In this document: positions 1-7,285 of the stretch, piece after piece
How the letters are laid out: every line of letters begins with the position of its first letter
Position numbering within the stretch: position 1 is the first letter of the stretch
Program-made: the position numbers and the translations under genes
The notes under the pieces: model-generated
The model's input: the letters and a program-made list of their open reading frames with translations, nothing else
Databases searched by the model: none
Told to the model about the DNA's origin: nothing
Source: Fuscovulum ytuae
Lineage (GTDB): Bacteria > Pseudomonadota > Alphaproteobacteria > Rhodobacterales > Rhodobacteraceae
Reading direction: 5' to 3'
DNA: 64,000 nucleotides
Assembly: GCF_029953595.1 (NCBI RefSeq)
Contig: NZ_CP124535.1
Location: 248,001 to 312,000 of the forward strand

Positions 1-374
1 CCGAAGGTGGCGGTCACCTCCCGCTCGGTCGGCCAGAGGGCCGGGGGGGCGGGACGCAGGTCGCGCCAATCGGGGCGCTGCCCCGTCTGGTGCAGGATGA
101 GAAGTGCGGTCACGGCATAATCCGTCTGCGGGCCCCAGAGCCCGTCGATCGGCCCGGGATCCATGCCATCCCTGCGCGCCAGCGCCTGAAGACAGGCAAT
201 CGCGCGGCGACGGGGGGGCCAGACCTGCCAGCCCTTGGGCAAGGGGGGCAGGCTGGCAAGCGCGGTGCGGATGGCGGCATCGCTGCGGGGACCGCGCGTG
301 CCGTCGGCGGGGCCGGGATCATGGCCCAGCGCGGCAAGGCGGCGTTGCAGGAAACGGATATGAGAGGCGCGCAT
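1..374 (-). CDS. Peptidoglycan-binding domain protein, 3' part outside window
   Basis: The frame opens at an ATG (374) and stays open to the window edge, giving 124 residues with no stop. Two similar blocks are visible: FLQRRLAALGHDPGPADG near residues 8-25 and MDPGPIDGLWGPQT near 70-83. Both match the PG_binding_1 pattern (helix, then DPGPxDGxxGPxT), which in this family recognises cell-wall peptidoglycan. The enzyme domain that usually follows is beyond the edge, so its activity is unknown; a phage-type endolysin or D,D-peptidase is possible. No signal peptide is visible, which fits a lysin-like protein. I see no strong ribosome-binding site. Confidence 0.6.
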   Translation of the reverse strand, partial: MRASHIRFLQRRLAALGHDPGPADGTRGPRSDAAIRTALASLPPLPKGWQVWPPRRRAIACLQALARRDGMDPGPIDGLWGPQTDYAVTALLILHQTGQRPDWRDLRPAPPALWPTEREVTATF

Positions 375-449
375 GGGGCTTGGCCTTTGTCATGAGGACG
401 GGCCGCCATTGCGCGCCGGCAGGGTTTACCGGGGCTTAAGCGTGCGCAC

Positions 450-1334
450 TCAGCCCGCCGCTGCCCCGCCCAGCACCCGCCCCGCCACGGCATCAAGACG
501 CGCCAGAAGGTCTGGGTCGCGCTTGTCGGGCGCGGTCATCAGCGCCATGTCCAGCGCGCGGTCGCAGCCATGCGGGCAGGGCGCGCGGTCAGCGCCAAGG
601 CGCGCGGGCAGGCCTGCCACAAGGGCGCGGGCATTCCCGGCATTGGCCGTCAGCGTGGCGATGACGGCGGCCACATCCACCGCATCATGGCCCGGATGCC
701 AGCAGTCGTAATCCGTGACCATCGCGACCGAGGCATAGCAAAGCTCCGCCTCGCGGGCGAGTTTCGCCTCGGGCATCCCCGTCATGCCGATGACATCGGC
801 ACCCCAAGAACGATAAAGCCGCGATTCGGCGAGGGTGGAGAATTGCGGCCCCTCCATCGCGATATAGGTGGCCCCCTCATGCACCGTGACGCCCGCCCCA
901 CGCGCGGCATCGGCGCAGGCGGCGGACAGGCGGGGGCAGGTGGGATGGGCAAAGCCCACATGGGCCACGCAGCCCGCGCCGAAAAAGGATTTGGGCCGCG
1001 CGAAGGTGCGGTCGATATATTGATCCACCACGACGAAATCGCCGGGGCGGAAATCTTCGCGCAAGCTGCCCACGGCAGAGACGGCCACCACATCCGTGCA
1101 GCCCAGCCGTTTGAGCGCGTCGATATTGGCGCGGAACGGCACGTCAGAGGGCGCATGGACATGGCCGCGCCCATGGCGGGGCAGAAAGGCCATCGGCACG
1201 CCGTCCAGACGGCCCAGCAGCACCTCATCCGAAGGCTTGCCCCACGGGGTTTTCACCTTCACCCAGCTTGCGCCTTCCAGCCCGTCGATCTGATAGACCC
1301 CGGACCCGCCGATCACGCCGATCATCGTCTTCAT
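450..1334 (-). CDS. mtnP: S-methyl-5'-thioadenosine phosphorylase
   Basis: Predicted to cleave 5'-methylthioadenosine with phosphate to adenine and 5-methylthioribose-1-phosphate, the entry step of MTA salvage in the cytosol. The 294 residues match the family length. Visible motifs are the N-terminal phosphate loop GGSGVY, PRHGRGH, the substrate segment MEGPQFSTLAES and GMTGMPEAKLAREAE, which resembles MTA phosphorylases more than purine nucleoside phosphorylases. The ATG at 1334 follows an AAGGGGG ribosome-binding site; a longer upstream frame is low-complexity and rejected. The gene is divergent from the cupin gene at 1444. No other methionine-salvage gene (mtnA, mtnK and so on) lies in the window, so the fate of the methylthioribose phosphate cannot be read here. 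Confidence 0.9.
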   Translation of the reverse strand: MKTMIGVIGGSGVYQIDGLEGASWVKVKTPWGKPSDEVLLGRLDGVPMAFLPRHGRGHVHAPSDVPFRANIDALKRLGCTDVVAVSAVGSLREDFRPGDFVVVDQYIDRTFARPKSFFGAGCVAHVGFAHPTCPRLSAACADAARGAGVTVHEGATYIAMEGPQFSTLAESRLYRSWGADVIGMTGMPEAKLAREAELCYASVAMVTDYDCWHPGHDAVDVAAVIATLTANAGNARALVAGLPARLGADRAPCPHGCDRALDMALMTAPDKRDPDLLARLDAVAGRVLGGAAAG

Positions 1335-1443
1335 CTGTCGCCCCCTTGATGCCGCAGGCAGCTTAGGCGGGGCAAGGCGGGGCGGGAAGGGGGATGCGTG
1401 CGCGGGCGTTCCGTGCTTGGGTGCGACAAAAGGGGGGCGGGGC

Positions 1444-2028
1444 ATGGATGCGGTCGAACTGGCGGCGGGGGTGAGGGCGGCCTTCTTGGCAGCGGGGGCG
1501 GAGGAGGCGCTGGCGGGCTGGCCCGCGCTGCACATGACGCGCGCGGTGGGGCCTTCGGTCTTGCCCGTCTGCGCGGTTCTGGATGCGGCGGTGGCGGGGG
1601 CGCCCGATGCCTTTGCGCCCTTGGTTGCAGGCTTGCGCGACGGGGCTGCGGGGCTGCGCTGGGGGCAGACCTACGGGGTGGCGGATTTCGGGGCGGATTT
1701 TCTGCAGGGCTATGGCTGGACCGAGTTGATCGGTCTGCGCGGCCCGATCGCCAGTAAGACGGTGGCGGTGGGGTTCCTTGTTCTTGGGCCGGGGGTGGCC
1801 TATCCGCCCCATGCGCATGAGGCGACCGAGGTCTATCTGCCAGTATCGGGGGTGGCGGAATGGCAGCGGGGGGATGGTCCTTACGCGCCCGTCTTGCCGG
1901 GTGAGGCGATCCGGCATCCGTCATGGATGCCGCATGCGATGCGGACGGGGGCGAAGCCTCTGGTCGCGGCCTATGTCTGGCGGGGGGGCGATCTGGCGGC
2001 GAAGTCGCGGATCGTCGGTATGGGGTAG
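1444..2028 (+). CDS. Cupin of the DMSP lyase / lyase-like superfamily
   Basis: The 194-residue protein carries the cupin metal motif of DddL/DddQ-type dimethylsulfoniopropionate lyases: H123-x-H125-x3-E129-x-Y131 (PPHAHEATEVY) and a C-terminal H164 in PSWMPHAM. True DMSP lyases of this type release dimethyl sulfide and acrylate using a bound metal ion. The superfamily also holds cupins without that activity, so only the fold and metal site are firm. The ATG at 1444 directly follows an AGGGGGGCGGGG tract acting as ribosome-binding site; an upstream TTG at 1417 is less likely. It is divergent from mtnP, another enzyme of sulfur-compound metabolism, and its stop runs into a 22-bp palindrome. Confidence 0.7.
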   Translation: MDAVELAAGVRAAFLAAGAEEALAGWPALHMTRAVGPSVLPVCAVLDAAVAGAPDAFAPLVAGLRDGAAGLRWGQTYGVADFGADFLQGYGWTELIGLRGPIASKTVAVGFLVLGPGVAYPPHAHEATEVYLPVSGVAEWQRGDGPYAPVLPGEAIRHPSWMPHAMRTGAKPLVAAYVWRGGDLAAKSRIVGMG

Positions 2029-2049
2029 GATGGGCAATATTGCCCATCC
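2028..2049. repeat. 22-bp perfect palindrome, copy 1 of a dispersed repeat
   Basis: GGATGGGCAAT is followed directly by its reverse complement. It overlaps the last base of the cupin stop codon and lies between convergent genes, so it may serve as a bidirectional terminator. Diverged copies occur at 25032-25054 and 28465-28486. Confidence 0.75.
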
Positions 2050-2055
2050 CCTGCG

Positions 2056-2640
2056 TCACGTCTCGCCCGGTCGGTGCAGTTCGAACACCTCTGACACCAC
2101 CGCGTAATCCCGATACCCCATGCGCGCCAAAGGCTGGAACCGCGTCACGTCGAACCGCCCTGCAACAAGGCAATCGTCGCGCAGGTGGATTCCCACCACT
2201 TCACCGATCACCAGAAAATTGTCGCGCCCGCGCAAGGGGATGATCTCCACCACCGTGCATTCCAGCGTGGCGGGGGCATCTGCGACGCGGGGGGCGTCGA
2301 TCACCGCGCATTCGGCCTTTTCCACCCCGGCTTGGGCGAATTCATCCACCTCGGCCGGCAAGCTGGCCGAGGTTTCGGACATCGGATGCAGCATCGCGGC
2401 GGCCACGATATTGACCGAAAACACGCCCGTCGCGCGGATATTCGTCAGGCTGTCCTTCACCCCGGTGGAGGCAAAGGTCACCTGCGGCGGGCTATAGGCG
2501 GCGGCGTTGAAGAAGGAATAGGGGGCAAGGTTGTCGCCCTGCGGCCCGCGCGTCGCGATCCAGCCGATGGGGCGGGGCGTGACGATGGCGTTAAAGGGAT
2601 TATGCGGCAGGCCGTGGCCATCGGCGGGGCGGTAGAACAT
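2056..2640 (-). CDS. Flavin reductase family protein (FMN-binding split barrel)
   Basis: The 194 residues fit the family of FMN-binding split-barrel reductases that pass NAD(P)H electrons to flavin, either as stand-alone reductases or as partners of monooxygenases. Typical segments are the N-terminal NPFNAIVTPRPIGWIATRG region, APYSFFNAAAYSPPQVTF for FMN contact, and DSLTNIRATGVFSVNIV. The ATG at 2640 is preferred over an upstream frame opening at 2697 because homology-like sequence begins with MFYRPADGHGLP and a GAAGGA box precedes it. No monooxygenase gene is adjacent, so the electron acceptor is unknown. It is divergent from the acetyltransferase that follows. Confidence 0.85.
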   Translation of the reverse strand: MFYRPADGHGLPHNPFNAIVTPRPIGWIATRGPQGDNLAPYSFFNAAAYSPPQVTFASTGVKDSLTNIRATGVFSVNIVAAAMLHPMSETSASLPAEVDEFAQAGVEKAECAVIDAPRVADAPATLECTVVEIIPLRGRDNFLVIGEVVGIHLRDDCLVAGRFDVTRFQPLARMGYRDYAVVSEVFELHRPGET

Positions 2641-2737
2641 GGTTGGGCGGCTTCCTTCGGGGGCAGGATTGCTGCGATTTGAACCTGTCGTATTCACATG
2701 TTACGGGCGGTTCCAGAGGAATCGAAAGGCCGCCCGC

Positions 2738-3223
2738 TTGTACCGTCTGGACGAGGAAACCGAAGAGGATTGGTGGGAGGTGGAGGCGCTTTACGACCTC
2801 TGCTTTGCGCCGGGGCGCACGGCGCTGTCGTCCTATCGGTTGCGGGATGGGGTGCCGACGGTGGCCGCGCTCTGCCTGACCTTGCGGGATGGCGACGGCA
2901 CGCTGGCCGCCGCGATCCGCTATTGGCCGGTGCGGGTAGGGGGGCGCGATGCGCTGCTTCTTGGCCCCGTGGCCGTCCACCCGACTCGGCAGGGCGAGGG
3001 GCTGGGGGGCCTTCTGATCAATGAAAGCCTTGCCGAGGCCCGCCGTCTGGGGTGGGAGCGGGTGATGCTGGTGGGCGACGCGCCCTATTATTCGCGCTTC
3101 GGGTTCCACAAACTCTCGGGTGTTGAGATGCCGCCCCCCACCAACCCCGACCGGGTGCTGGGCCTTGCCCTGAAGGCGGGGGCTTGGGATGGCGTTACGG
3201 GCATAGTGACGAAAGCGACCTGA
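2738..3223 (+). CDS. GNAT family N-acetyltransferase
   Basis: A GNAT acyltransferase of about 161 residues that should use acetyl-CoA. Motif A is clear: LLLGPVAVHPTRQGEGLGGL, the acetyl-CoA pyrophosphate loop (Q-G-E-G-L-G). The later APYYSRFGFHKLSG matches motif B of YhbS-like members. The substrate cannot be read. Homology-like sequence begins at LYRLDEETEEDWW, so I place the start at the TTG at 2738, after GAGGAATCGAAAGG. The in-frame ATG at 2639 would overlap the start of the divergent flavin reductase and add an unrelated leader. Start uncertain. Confidence 0.75.
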   Translation: MYRLDEETEEDWWEVEALYDLCFAPGRTALSSYRLRDGVPTVAALCLTLRDGDGTLAAAIRYWPVRVGGRDALLLGPVAVHPTRQGEGLGGLLINESLAEARRLGWERVMLVGDAPYYSRFGFHKLSGVEMPPPTNPDRVLGLALKAGAWDGVTGIVTKAT

Positions 3224-3267
3224 ACGCGCCCCTTGCGGGCCGCGCGTGATGCGCCCACATTCGACCT

Positions 3268-4026
3268 ATGGAAACCCTGCCCGCCATTGCCGCCCCCGAC
3301 CGTAGCGCCGAGATCGCGGCGCTGGCCCGCCGCTATCGCCGTGCCAATGGGCCGGTGATGGCGCTGGTCAATCGCGTGGGCGGGCGGCTGGAAGATCGCA
3401 TGGGCAGCTTGCCCGATGGGGTGAAGGCGCAGATCGGGGCGGTGACGGAACGCGCGCTTCTGGCTGCGCATGGGCTGGCCGCGCAGGGCGACCGTGCGCC
3501 CGATCTGGGGCGGCAGGGGCCTTTGGCTGCGGCGATGGTCACGGGGGCCTTGGGCGGGGCGGGGGGGATTGCCACATCCGTTGCCGAACTGCCCGTTACG
3601 ATCACGGTGATCCTGCACGCCATCCGCCGCGCGGCACGCGAGGCAGGCTATGACCCTGACGATCCCGCGATCCGGGCGGAATGCCTGCGCGTCTTTTCGG
3701 CGGGCAGTCCCTTGGCGCAGGATGACGGGGTGAACACGTCCTTCCTGTCGGCGCGGTTGACGGTGACAGGTCCGGCGCTGGGGCAGGTGATCGCCACTGT
3801 CGCCCCGCGCCTTGCCACGGCCATGGGGCAGAAACTGGCCACACAGGCGGTGCCCGTGCTGGGGGCCGTGGCGGGGGCCGCATTGAATGCGGCGTTCCTG
3901 CGCTATTACCGCGAGATGGCAGAAATCCGTTTCGCCCTGCTGCGTCTGGCCGAACAGCATGGGGCAGAGCCGATCCTTGCGGCCTTTTCAAAGGCCGTCA
4001 CCCCGCCACGGATCACCAAGCTATAG
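3268..4026 (+). CDS. EcsC family protein
   Basis: The 252 residues carry the EcsC-type core: a glycine-rich hydrophobic stretch (AAMVTGALGGAGGIATSVAELPVTITVIL, about residues 88-116) followed by an amphipathic helix and a C-terminal hydrophobic segment ending in ALNAAFLRYYREMAEIRFALLRL. EcsC was named from the Bacillus ecs ABC-transporter operon, but its molecular role is unclear and no ABC transporter is adjacent here. The ATG at 3268 lacks a strong ribosome-binding site. It ends 4 bases before the convergent stop of the small exported protein. Confidence 0.8.
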   Translation: METLPAIAAPDRSAEIAALARRYRRANGPVMALVNRVGGRLEDRMGSLPDGVKAQIGAVTERALLAAHGLAAQGDRAPDLGRQGPLAAAMVTGALGGAGGIATSVAELPVTITVILHAIRRAAREAGYDPDDPAIRAECLRVFSAGSPLAQDDGVNTSFLSARLTVTGPALGQVIATVAPRLATAMGQKLATQAVPVLGAVAGAALNAAFLRYYREMAEIRFALLRLAEQHGAEPILAAFSKAVTPPRITKL

Positions 4027-4030
4027 GGGG

Positions 4031-4378
4031 TCAGAGGTCGATGCCCGGCGCCTCTGGGGCCGGAGGGGCGACGGGCGGCGCATCGGGTTTGCGGCGGATG
4101 ATGATATCGCCGTTTTCCAGCATTTCGGGCATCTGGTAATAGGTCATGCTGTCAATCATGCCCATCAATTCGTCCATTGCGGGCTTCATCTCGCCAAGGG
4201 CCTGACCCATGCCCTCCAACGCCGGTTCCATTTCCTGACGGAACCCTTCGAAGAACAGCGACAGCCCGCGTTCCATCAGGCTGGGGCCATCTTCGGGTTC
4301 AGCCGGGCTGGCCTCCTGCGCGGCAAGCGGCATGGGGGACAGAAGGGCTGCGGAAAGAAGGGCGGCGCGGATCATCAT
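4031..4378 (-). CDS. Small exported protein of unknown function
   Basis: The 115 residues begin with a clear signal peptide (MMIRAALLSAALLSPMPLAAQ, likely cleavage after AAQ or AQA). An acidic, methionine-rich helical part follows (SLFFEGFRQEMEPALEGMGQ), then YYQMPEMLENGDIIIRRK and a proline-rich tail. I recognise no domain; export to the periplasm is inferred. It begins 5 bases after the stop of the EEP-family gene with an AAAGGAC ribosome-binding site, so it is the last gene of the operon starting at 6154. Confidence 0.65.
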   Translation of the reverse strand: MMIRAALLSAALLSPMPLAAQEASPAEPEDGPSLMERGLSLFFEGFRQEMEPALEGMGQALGEMKPAMDELMGMIDSMTYYQMPEMLENGDIIIRRKPDAPPVAPPAPEAPGIDL

Positions 4379-4383
4379 GTCCT

Positions 4384-5454
4384 TTAGATGGTGTCAGATG
4401 GCCGGGCCGCAAGGTCCAGCGTGACGGGGAAATGGTCCGACGCGGTCAAGAGCGCCGCACTTAACCCCGGATCGGCGGCAATCGCCGCATCATCCTGCGG
4501 ATGCCAGATGCGCCAGCGCGGGCGGCCCGCGCAAAGATCGGGCGAGACCATGATGAAATCCAAAAGCGCCTCAAGCCAGCGGCCTTCGGGCGCAATGAAG
4601 AAGCGCGCGGTCGATGGGGCCACCCCCACCCTCTGGGTGATGGCCATCACGGCATGGGGGTCTTGCAGCCGGGTGTCGCGCGGGCCGTCAAGGCCCATCA
4701 CCACCTCGACCCCCGAACGGCCAAAGAGGCGTTCATATTCGTCCAGACCGGGGCCATCGTTCAGATCGCCCAGCACGATCAGCGGATCGCCCTTTGCCAG
4801 ATGCGCCGCCACGCGCTGGCGCAGCCAGAGGCATTGCGCCAATTGCTTGCGGCGGTTGTCGATGGCGATGCGGATGGATTCGGCCCCGTTGCGGGCACCA
4901 TGCGGGGCCTTGGATTTGGCATGCACCCCGATCAGGCGCAGCGCCGCCCCGTCGCAGGTGACCGACAGCTCAAGGGGCGGCTTGGAAAAGCGGATCACCT
5001 CGCTGATCCCATCGGCATCCAGATCATAGCGGAAGGCCGTGTCGAACCGCGGCGCGTCATGCCCGCCCTGCCGGGACGCGGGGTCGCCTTGCGGATCGTG
5101 CTGCACCGTCAGGCGGTCGGGGTCGTAGAGAAAGGCAATCTCTTGCTCCGTTTCGGACGGATAGCCGATGATCGCCTTCCGCGCCCGGATGCCCGCCTGT
5201 TCGGCGAAACGGTCCAGCGCGCGGGTGGTGGAGCGTTTGGAGCCGGTATCGGGTGCCTCGATCACCATGATCCCATCGGCATCCAGCGCCCGGAACACCA
5301 CTGCCAGCGCCTCCAGCTGCGCCTTGCGCGTGATCCCATAGCGTCCCGAAGGGCCATCATCCGCCATCGGATGCCCATGGTCATCAAAAAGCGCGTTGAA
5401 CCATTCCACGTTAAAGGTGGCCAGCCGCAGCCAAGGCCGCCCCGCCCCGGCCAT
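4384..5454 (-). CDS. Endonuclease/exonuclease/phosphatase (EEP) family protein
   Basis: The 356 residues contain the ordered EEP catalytic motifs: ATFNVEWFN near the N terminus, MVIEAPD (metal-binding Glu), GVHAKSK, LGDLNDGP (Asp-x-Asn), DFIMVSP and the closing SDHFPV (Asp-His). The family hydrolyses phosphodiesters or phosphomonoesters in nucleic acids, phospholipids or inositol phosphates with a divalent metal. No signal peptide is visible, so a cytosolic role is likely; the substrate is open. The start lies 2 bases after the stop of the TerB/J-domain gene, indicating translational coupling. Confidence 0.85.
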   Translation of the reverse strand: MAGAGRPWLRLATFNVEWFNALFDDHGHPMADDGPSGRYGITRKAQLEALAVVFRALDADGIMVIEAPDTGSKRSTTRALDRFAEQAGIRARKAIIGYPSETEQEIAFLYDPDRLTVQHDPQGDPASRQGGHDAPRFDTAFRYDLDADGISEVIRFSKPPLELSVTCDGAALRLIGVHAKSKAPHGARNGAESIRIAIDNRRKQLAQCLWLRQRVAAHLAKGDPLIVLGDLNDGPGLDEYERLFGRSGVEVVMGLDGPRDTRLQDPHAVMAITQRVGVAPSTARFFIAPEGRWLEALLDFIMVSPDLCAGRPRWRIWHPQDDAAIAADPGLSAALLTASDHFPVTLDLAARPSDTI

Positions 5455-5455
5455 G

Positions 5456-6154
5456 TCACGCGGCCTGTTTGGCGGAAATCTCTTCCCAAGCCGCGTTCAG
5501 CGCGATCAGGCGGCGTTCGGCCAGCTTGATCGCCTCTTCCGGCACGCCGCGCGCCAGCATCCGGTCGGGGTGGTTTTCCTTCACCGCACGTTTCCATGCC
5601 GCCCGCGCCTCGTCCAGCGAAGTGCCGGGGGGAATGCCCAGAACGGCATAGGGATCGCGCGGCGCGCCTTCCACGAAACTGGCGCGCAGCGACCGGAAAC
5701 AGGCGTCCGACAGGCCGAAGATCGTGGCCACCTCGCGCAGAAATTCATCCTCGCGCGGGTGATAGGTGCCATCCGCGACGGCAATCAGAAAGAGCCCCTC
5801 CATCAGGTCTTCCAGCACGTCGCGGTGATCGGCGCCGAACATGCGCGCGATCTTCTTGGCATAGGCGTCAAACCCCGCCACATCCTGCCGGGCCAGATTA
5901 TAGACGCGGGCGGCATTCGCCTCTTCGGCCTCGTCCAGCGTGAAGACGCGGCGGAAGGCCGTCACCTCATCCTTCGTGACCTGCCCATCGGCCTTTGCGA
6001 TCTTGGCCCCCAAGGCGATGACGGCGATGGTGAAGCCCACGGAAAGTTCGGGCTGCGTGTCGACATTTCCCTGAAGCTTGTCGAAGACAACCGAAAGCGG
6101 CTCGCCTTGCGCGAGGGCGGACAGCGCTTCGGCGATGCGGGACCAGATCGACAT
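5456..6154 (-). CDS. TerB/J-domain (DjlA-like) co-chaperone
   Basis: A 232-residue protein with two domains: a TerB-like helical bundle (about residues 35-150, with ALGAKIAKADGQVTKDEVTAF and LFLIAVADGTYHPREDEFL) and a C-terminal J domain (about 165-230, DPYAVLGIPPGTS, then the HPD motif in KENHPDRM). J domains stimulate the ATPase of DnaK-type Hsp70 through HPD. The arrangement matches DjlA, but no N-terminal membrane helix is visible, so it is probably a soluble variant. It starts the operon with the EEP hydrolase and the small exported protein; no link between their functions is evident. Confidence 0.85.
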   Translation of the reverse strand: MSIWSRIAEALSALAQGEPLSVVFDKLQGNVDTQPELSVGFTIAVIALGAKIAKADGQVTKDEVTAFRRVFTLDEAEEANAARVYNLARQDVAGFDAYAKKIARMFGADHRDVLEDLMEGLFLIAVADGTYHPREDEFLREVATIFGLSDACFRSLRASFVEGAPRDPYAVLGIPPGTSLDEARAAWKRAVKENHPDRMLARGVPEEAIKLAERRLIALNAAWEEISAKQAA

Positions 6155-6185
6155 AATCGGATGATAGTGCGGTTTGATGGGGAAG

Positions 6186-6674
6186 TCAGGCTAGGAACTT
6201 CTGCATCAGCACCAAATCCATCGTCCGCCCGAATTTGAACCCCACCCGTTGCAGGATCGCCACCTCGGCAAAGCCTAAGGCCGCGTGAAAGGCCCGTCCG
6301 GCGGGGTTTTCGGCGCTGACCCCCGCGAAAAGGGACATCGCGCCGCCCGCGCGGGCATGATCTTCCAGCGCGGTCATCAGGGCGCGGCCAAGGCCCCGGC
6401 CCTGCGCGGTGGGGCCAAGAAGGATCGTATGTTCCATGGTGCGGGCATAGCCCACGCCGCCGCGAAACTGTGCATAGGTGGCAAAGCCAAGGATTTCGCC
6501 GCCCTCTTCGGCCAGCAGAAACCCATGCCCATCGGCGTGCCGCGTGCGGATCATGGCGGCGATGTCGGCATCGGATTTTTCGGCGGCGTTGAAGGTGATG
6601 GCCGTTTCGCGGATCACCGGGTTCCAGATCGCGGCGATGGCCGGGGCATCGGCGGGCGTGGCGTCACGGATCAT
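6186..6674 (-). CDS. GNAT acetyltransferase, phosphinothricin/methionine-sulfoximine type
   Basis: The 162 residues resemble the Pat/MddA group that acetylates phosphinothricin or methionine sulfone/sulfoximine: IRDATPADAPAIAAIWNPVI at the start, ITFNAAEKS, FATYAQFRGGVGYARTMEHTI, then the acetyl-CoA loop AQGRGLGRALM and SAENPAGRAFHAALGF. The natural substrate in such bacteria is usually unknown. The start overlaps the stop of the VOC gene by 4 bases (ATGA type), making it the last gene of the ppk1-ppx unit. Confidence 0.8.
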   Translation of the reverse strand: MIRDATPADAPAIAAIWNPVIRETAITFNAAEKSDADIAAMIRTRHADGHGFLLAEEGGEILGFATYAQFRGGVGYARTMEHTILLGPTAQGRGLGRALMTALEDHARAGGAMSLFAGVSAENPAGRAFHAALGFAEVAILQRVGFKFGRTMDLVLMQKFLA

Positions 6675-7282
6675 GCCAGCACGCGGTCGCCTTCTGGGGT
6701 GGCGATGATGGCGCGCAGGGCGGGCGGGCCTGCCACGACCACCACGCGGGGGTCATTCAGGGATGCCAAGGCCGCGCGCAGGGCGGGCGCATCGGGATGC
6801 GCCACCTCCAACCGCATGAGGCGCGCGCCATGGTCGGGCAGGCGGGGCGCGGGATGGGCCGCACCCTCCCATTCGATCAGGGCAGGGTAACGGTTGTCGA
6901 AGGGCAGAATGCCGTTCGCAGGCACCGCCATGCGCCAACGGAAATCGCCGCGCGCCAGCGCGACGGGGGTTCCCGTGCCTTCAGGGGCCAGCGCCAGCGC
7001 GGCATCAAGATCATCCGTGGCGCAAATCCAATTGGTCAGGCGGGGCGGTCCGGTAAAACGGTCCAGATCGAACCAGCGCGGCCAAGCGGGGCCTGTCTGC
7101 GCCGGATCGGGGGCGATCACCTCAAGGTAAAGATCGGGGCCAAGCGACAGAAGGCGGTTATGCGTGGCCATATGTGCATGCTGCCCGCCGGGGGCAAGCG
7201 GCAGGCCCAAGGCCGCCTCGACCGCCCCCGCGCCGTCTTCCAGCGCAAGGCAAGATACGGCAAGATGGTCCAGCCGCAGCAT
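6671..7282 (-). CDS. VOC / glyoxalase-like domain protein
   Basis: The 203 residues begin LRLDHLAVSCLALEDG, the first strand-helix unit of the vicinal-oxygen-chelate fold, and a second half-repeat follows from about residue 120. Acidic and histidine positions (H6, E54 in LYLEVIAPDP) are compatible with metal binding, but the reaction cannot be assigned. It starts 3 bases after the ppx stop (TAAGGGATG) and overlaps the next gene by 4 bases, so it is surely co-transcribed with the polyphosphate genes. Whether it has any polyphosphate role is unknown. Confidence 0.75.
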   Translation of the reverse strand: MLRLDHLAVSCLALEDGAGAVEAALGLPLAPGGQHAHMATHNRLLSLGPDLYLEVIAPDPAQTGPAWPRWFDLDRFTGPPRLTNWICATDDLDAALALAPEGTGTPVALARGDFRWRMAVPANGILPFDNRYPALIEWEGAAHPAPRLPDHGARLMRLEVAHPDAPALRAALASLNDPRVVVVAGPPALRAIIATPEGDRVLA

Positions 7283-7285
7283 CCC

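Noticed and set aside
2639-2737. ATG at 2639 as start of the acetyltransferase
   Set aside because: It would overlap the start of the divergent flavin reductase and leave no promoter space; the added 33 residues look unlike the family.
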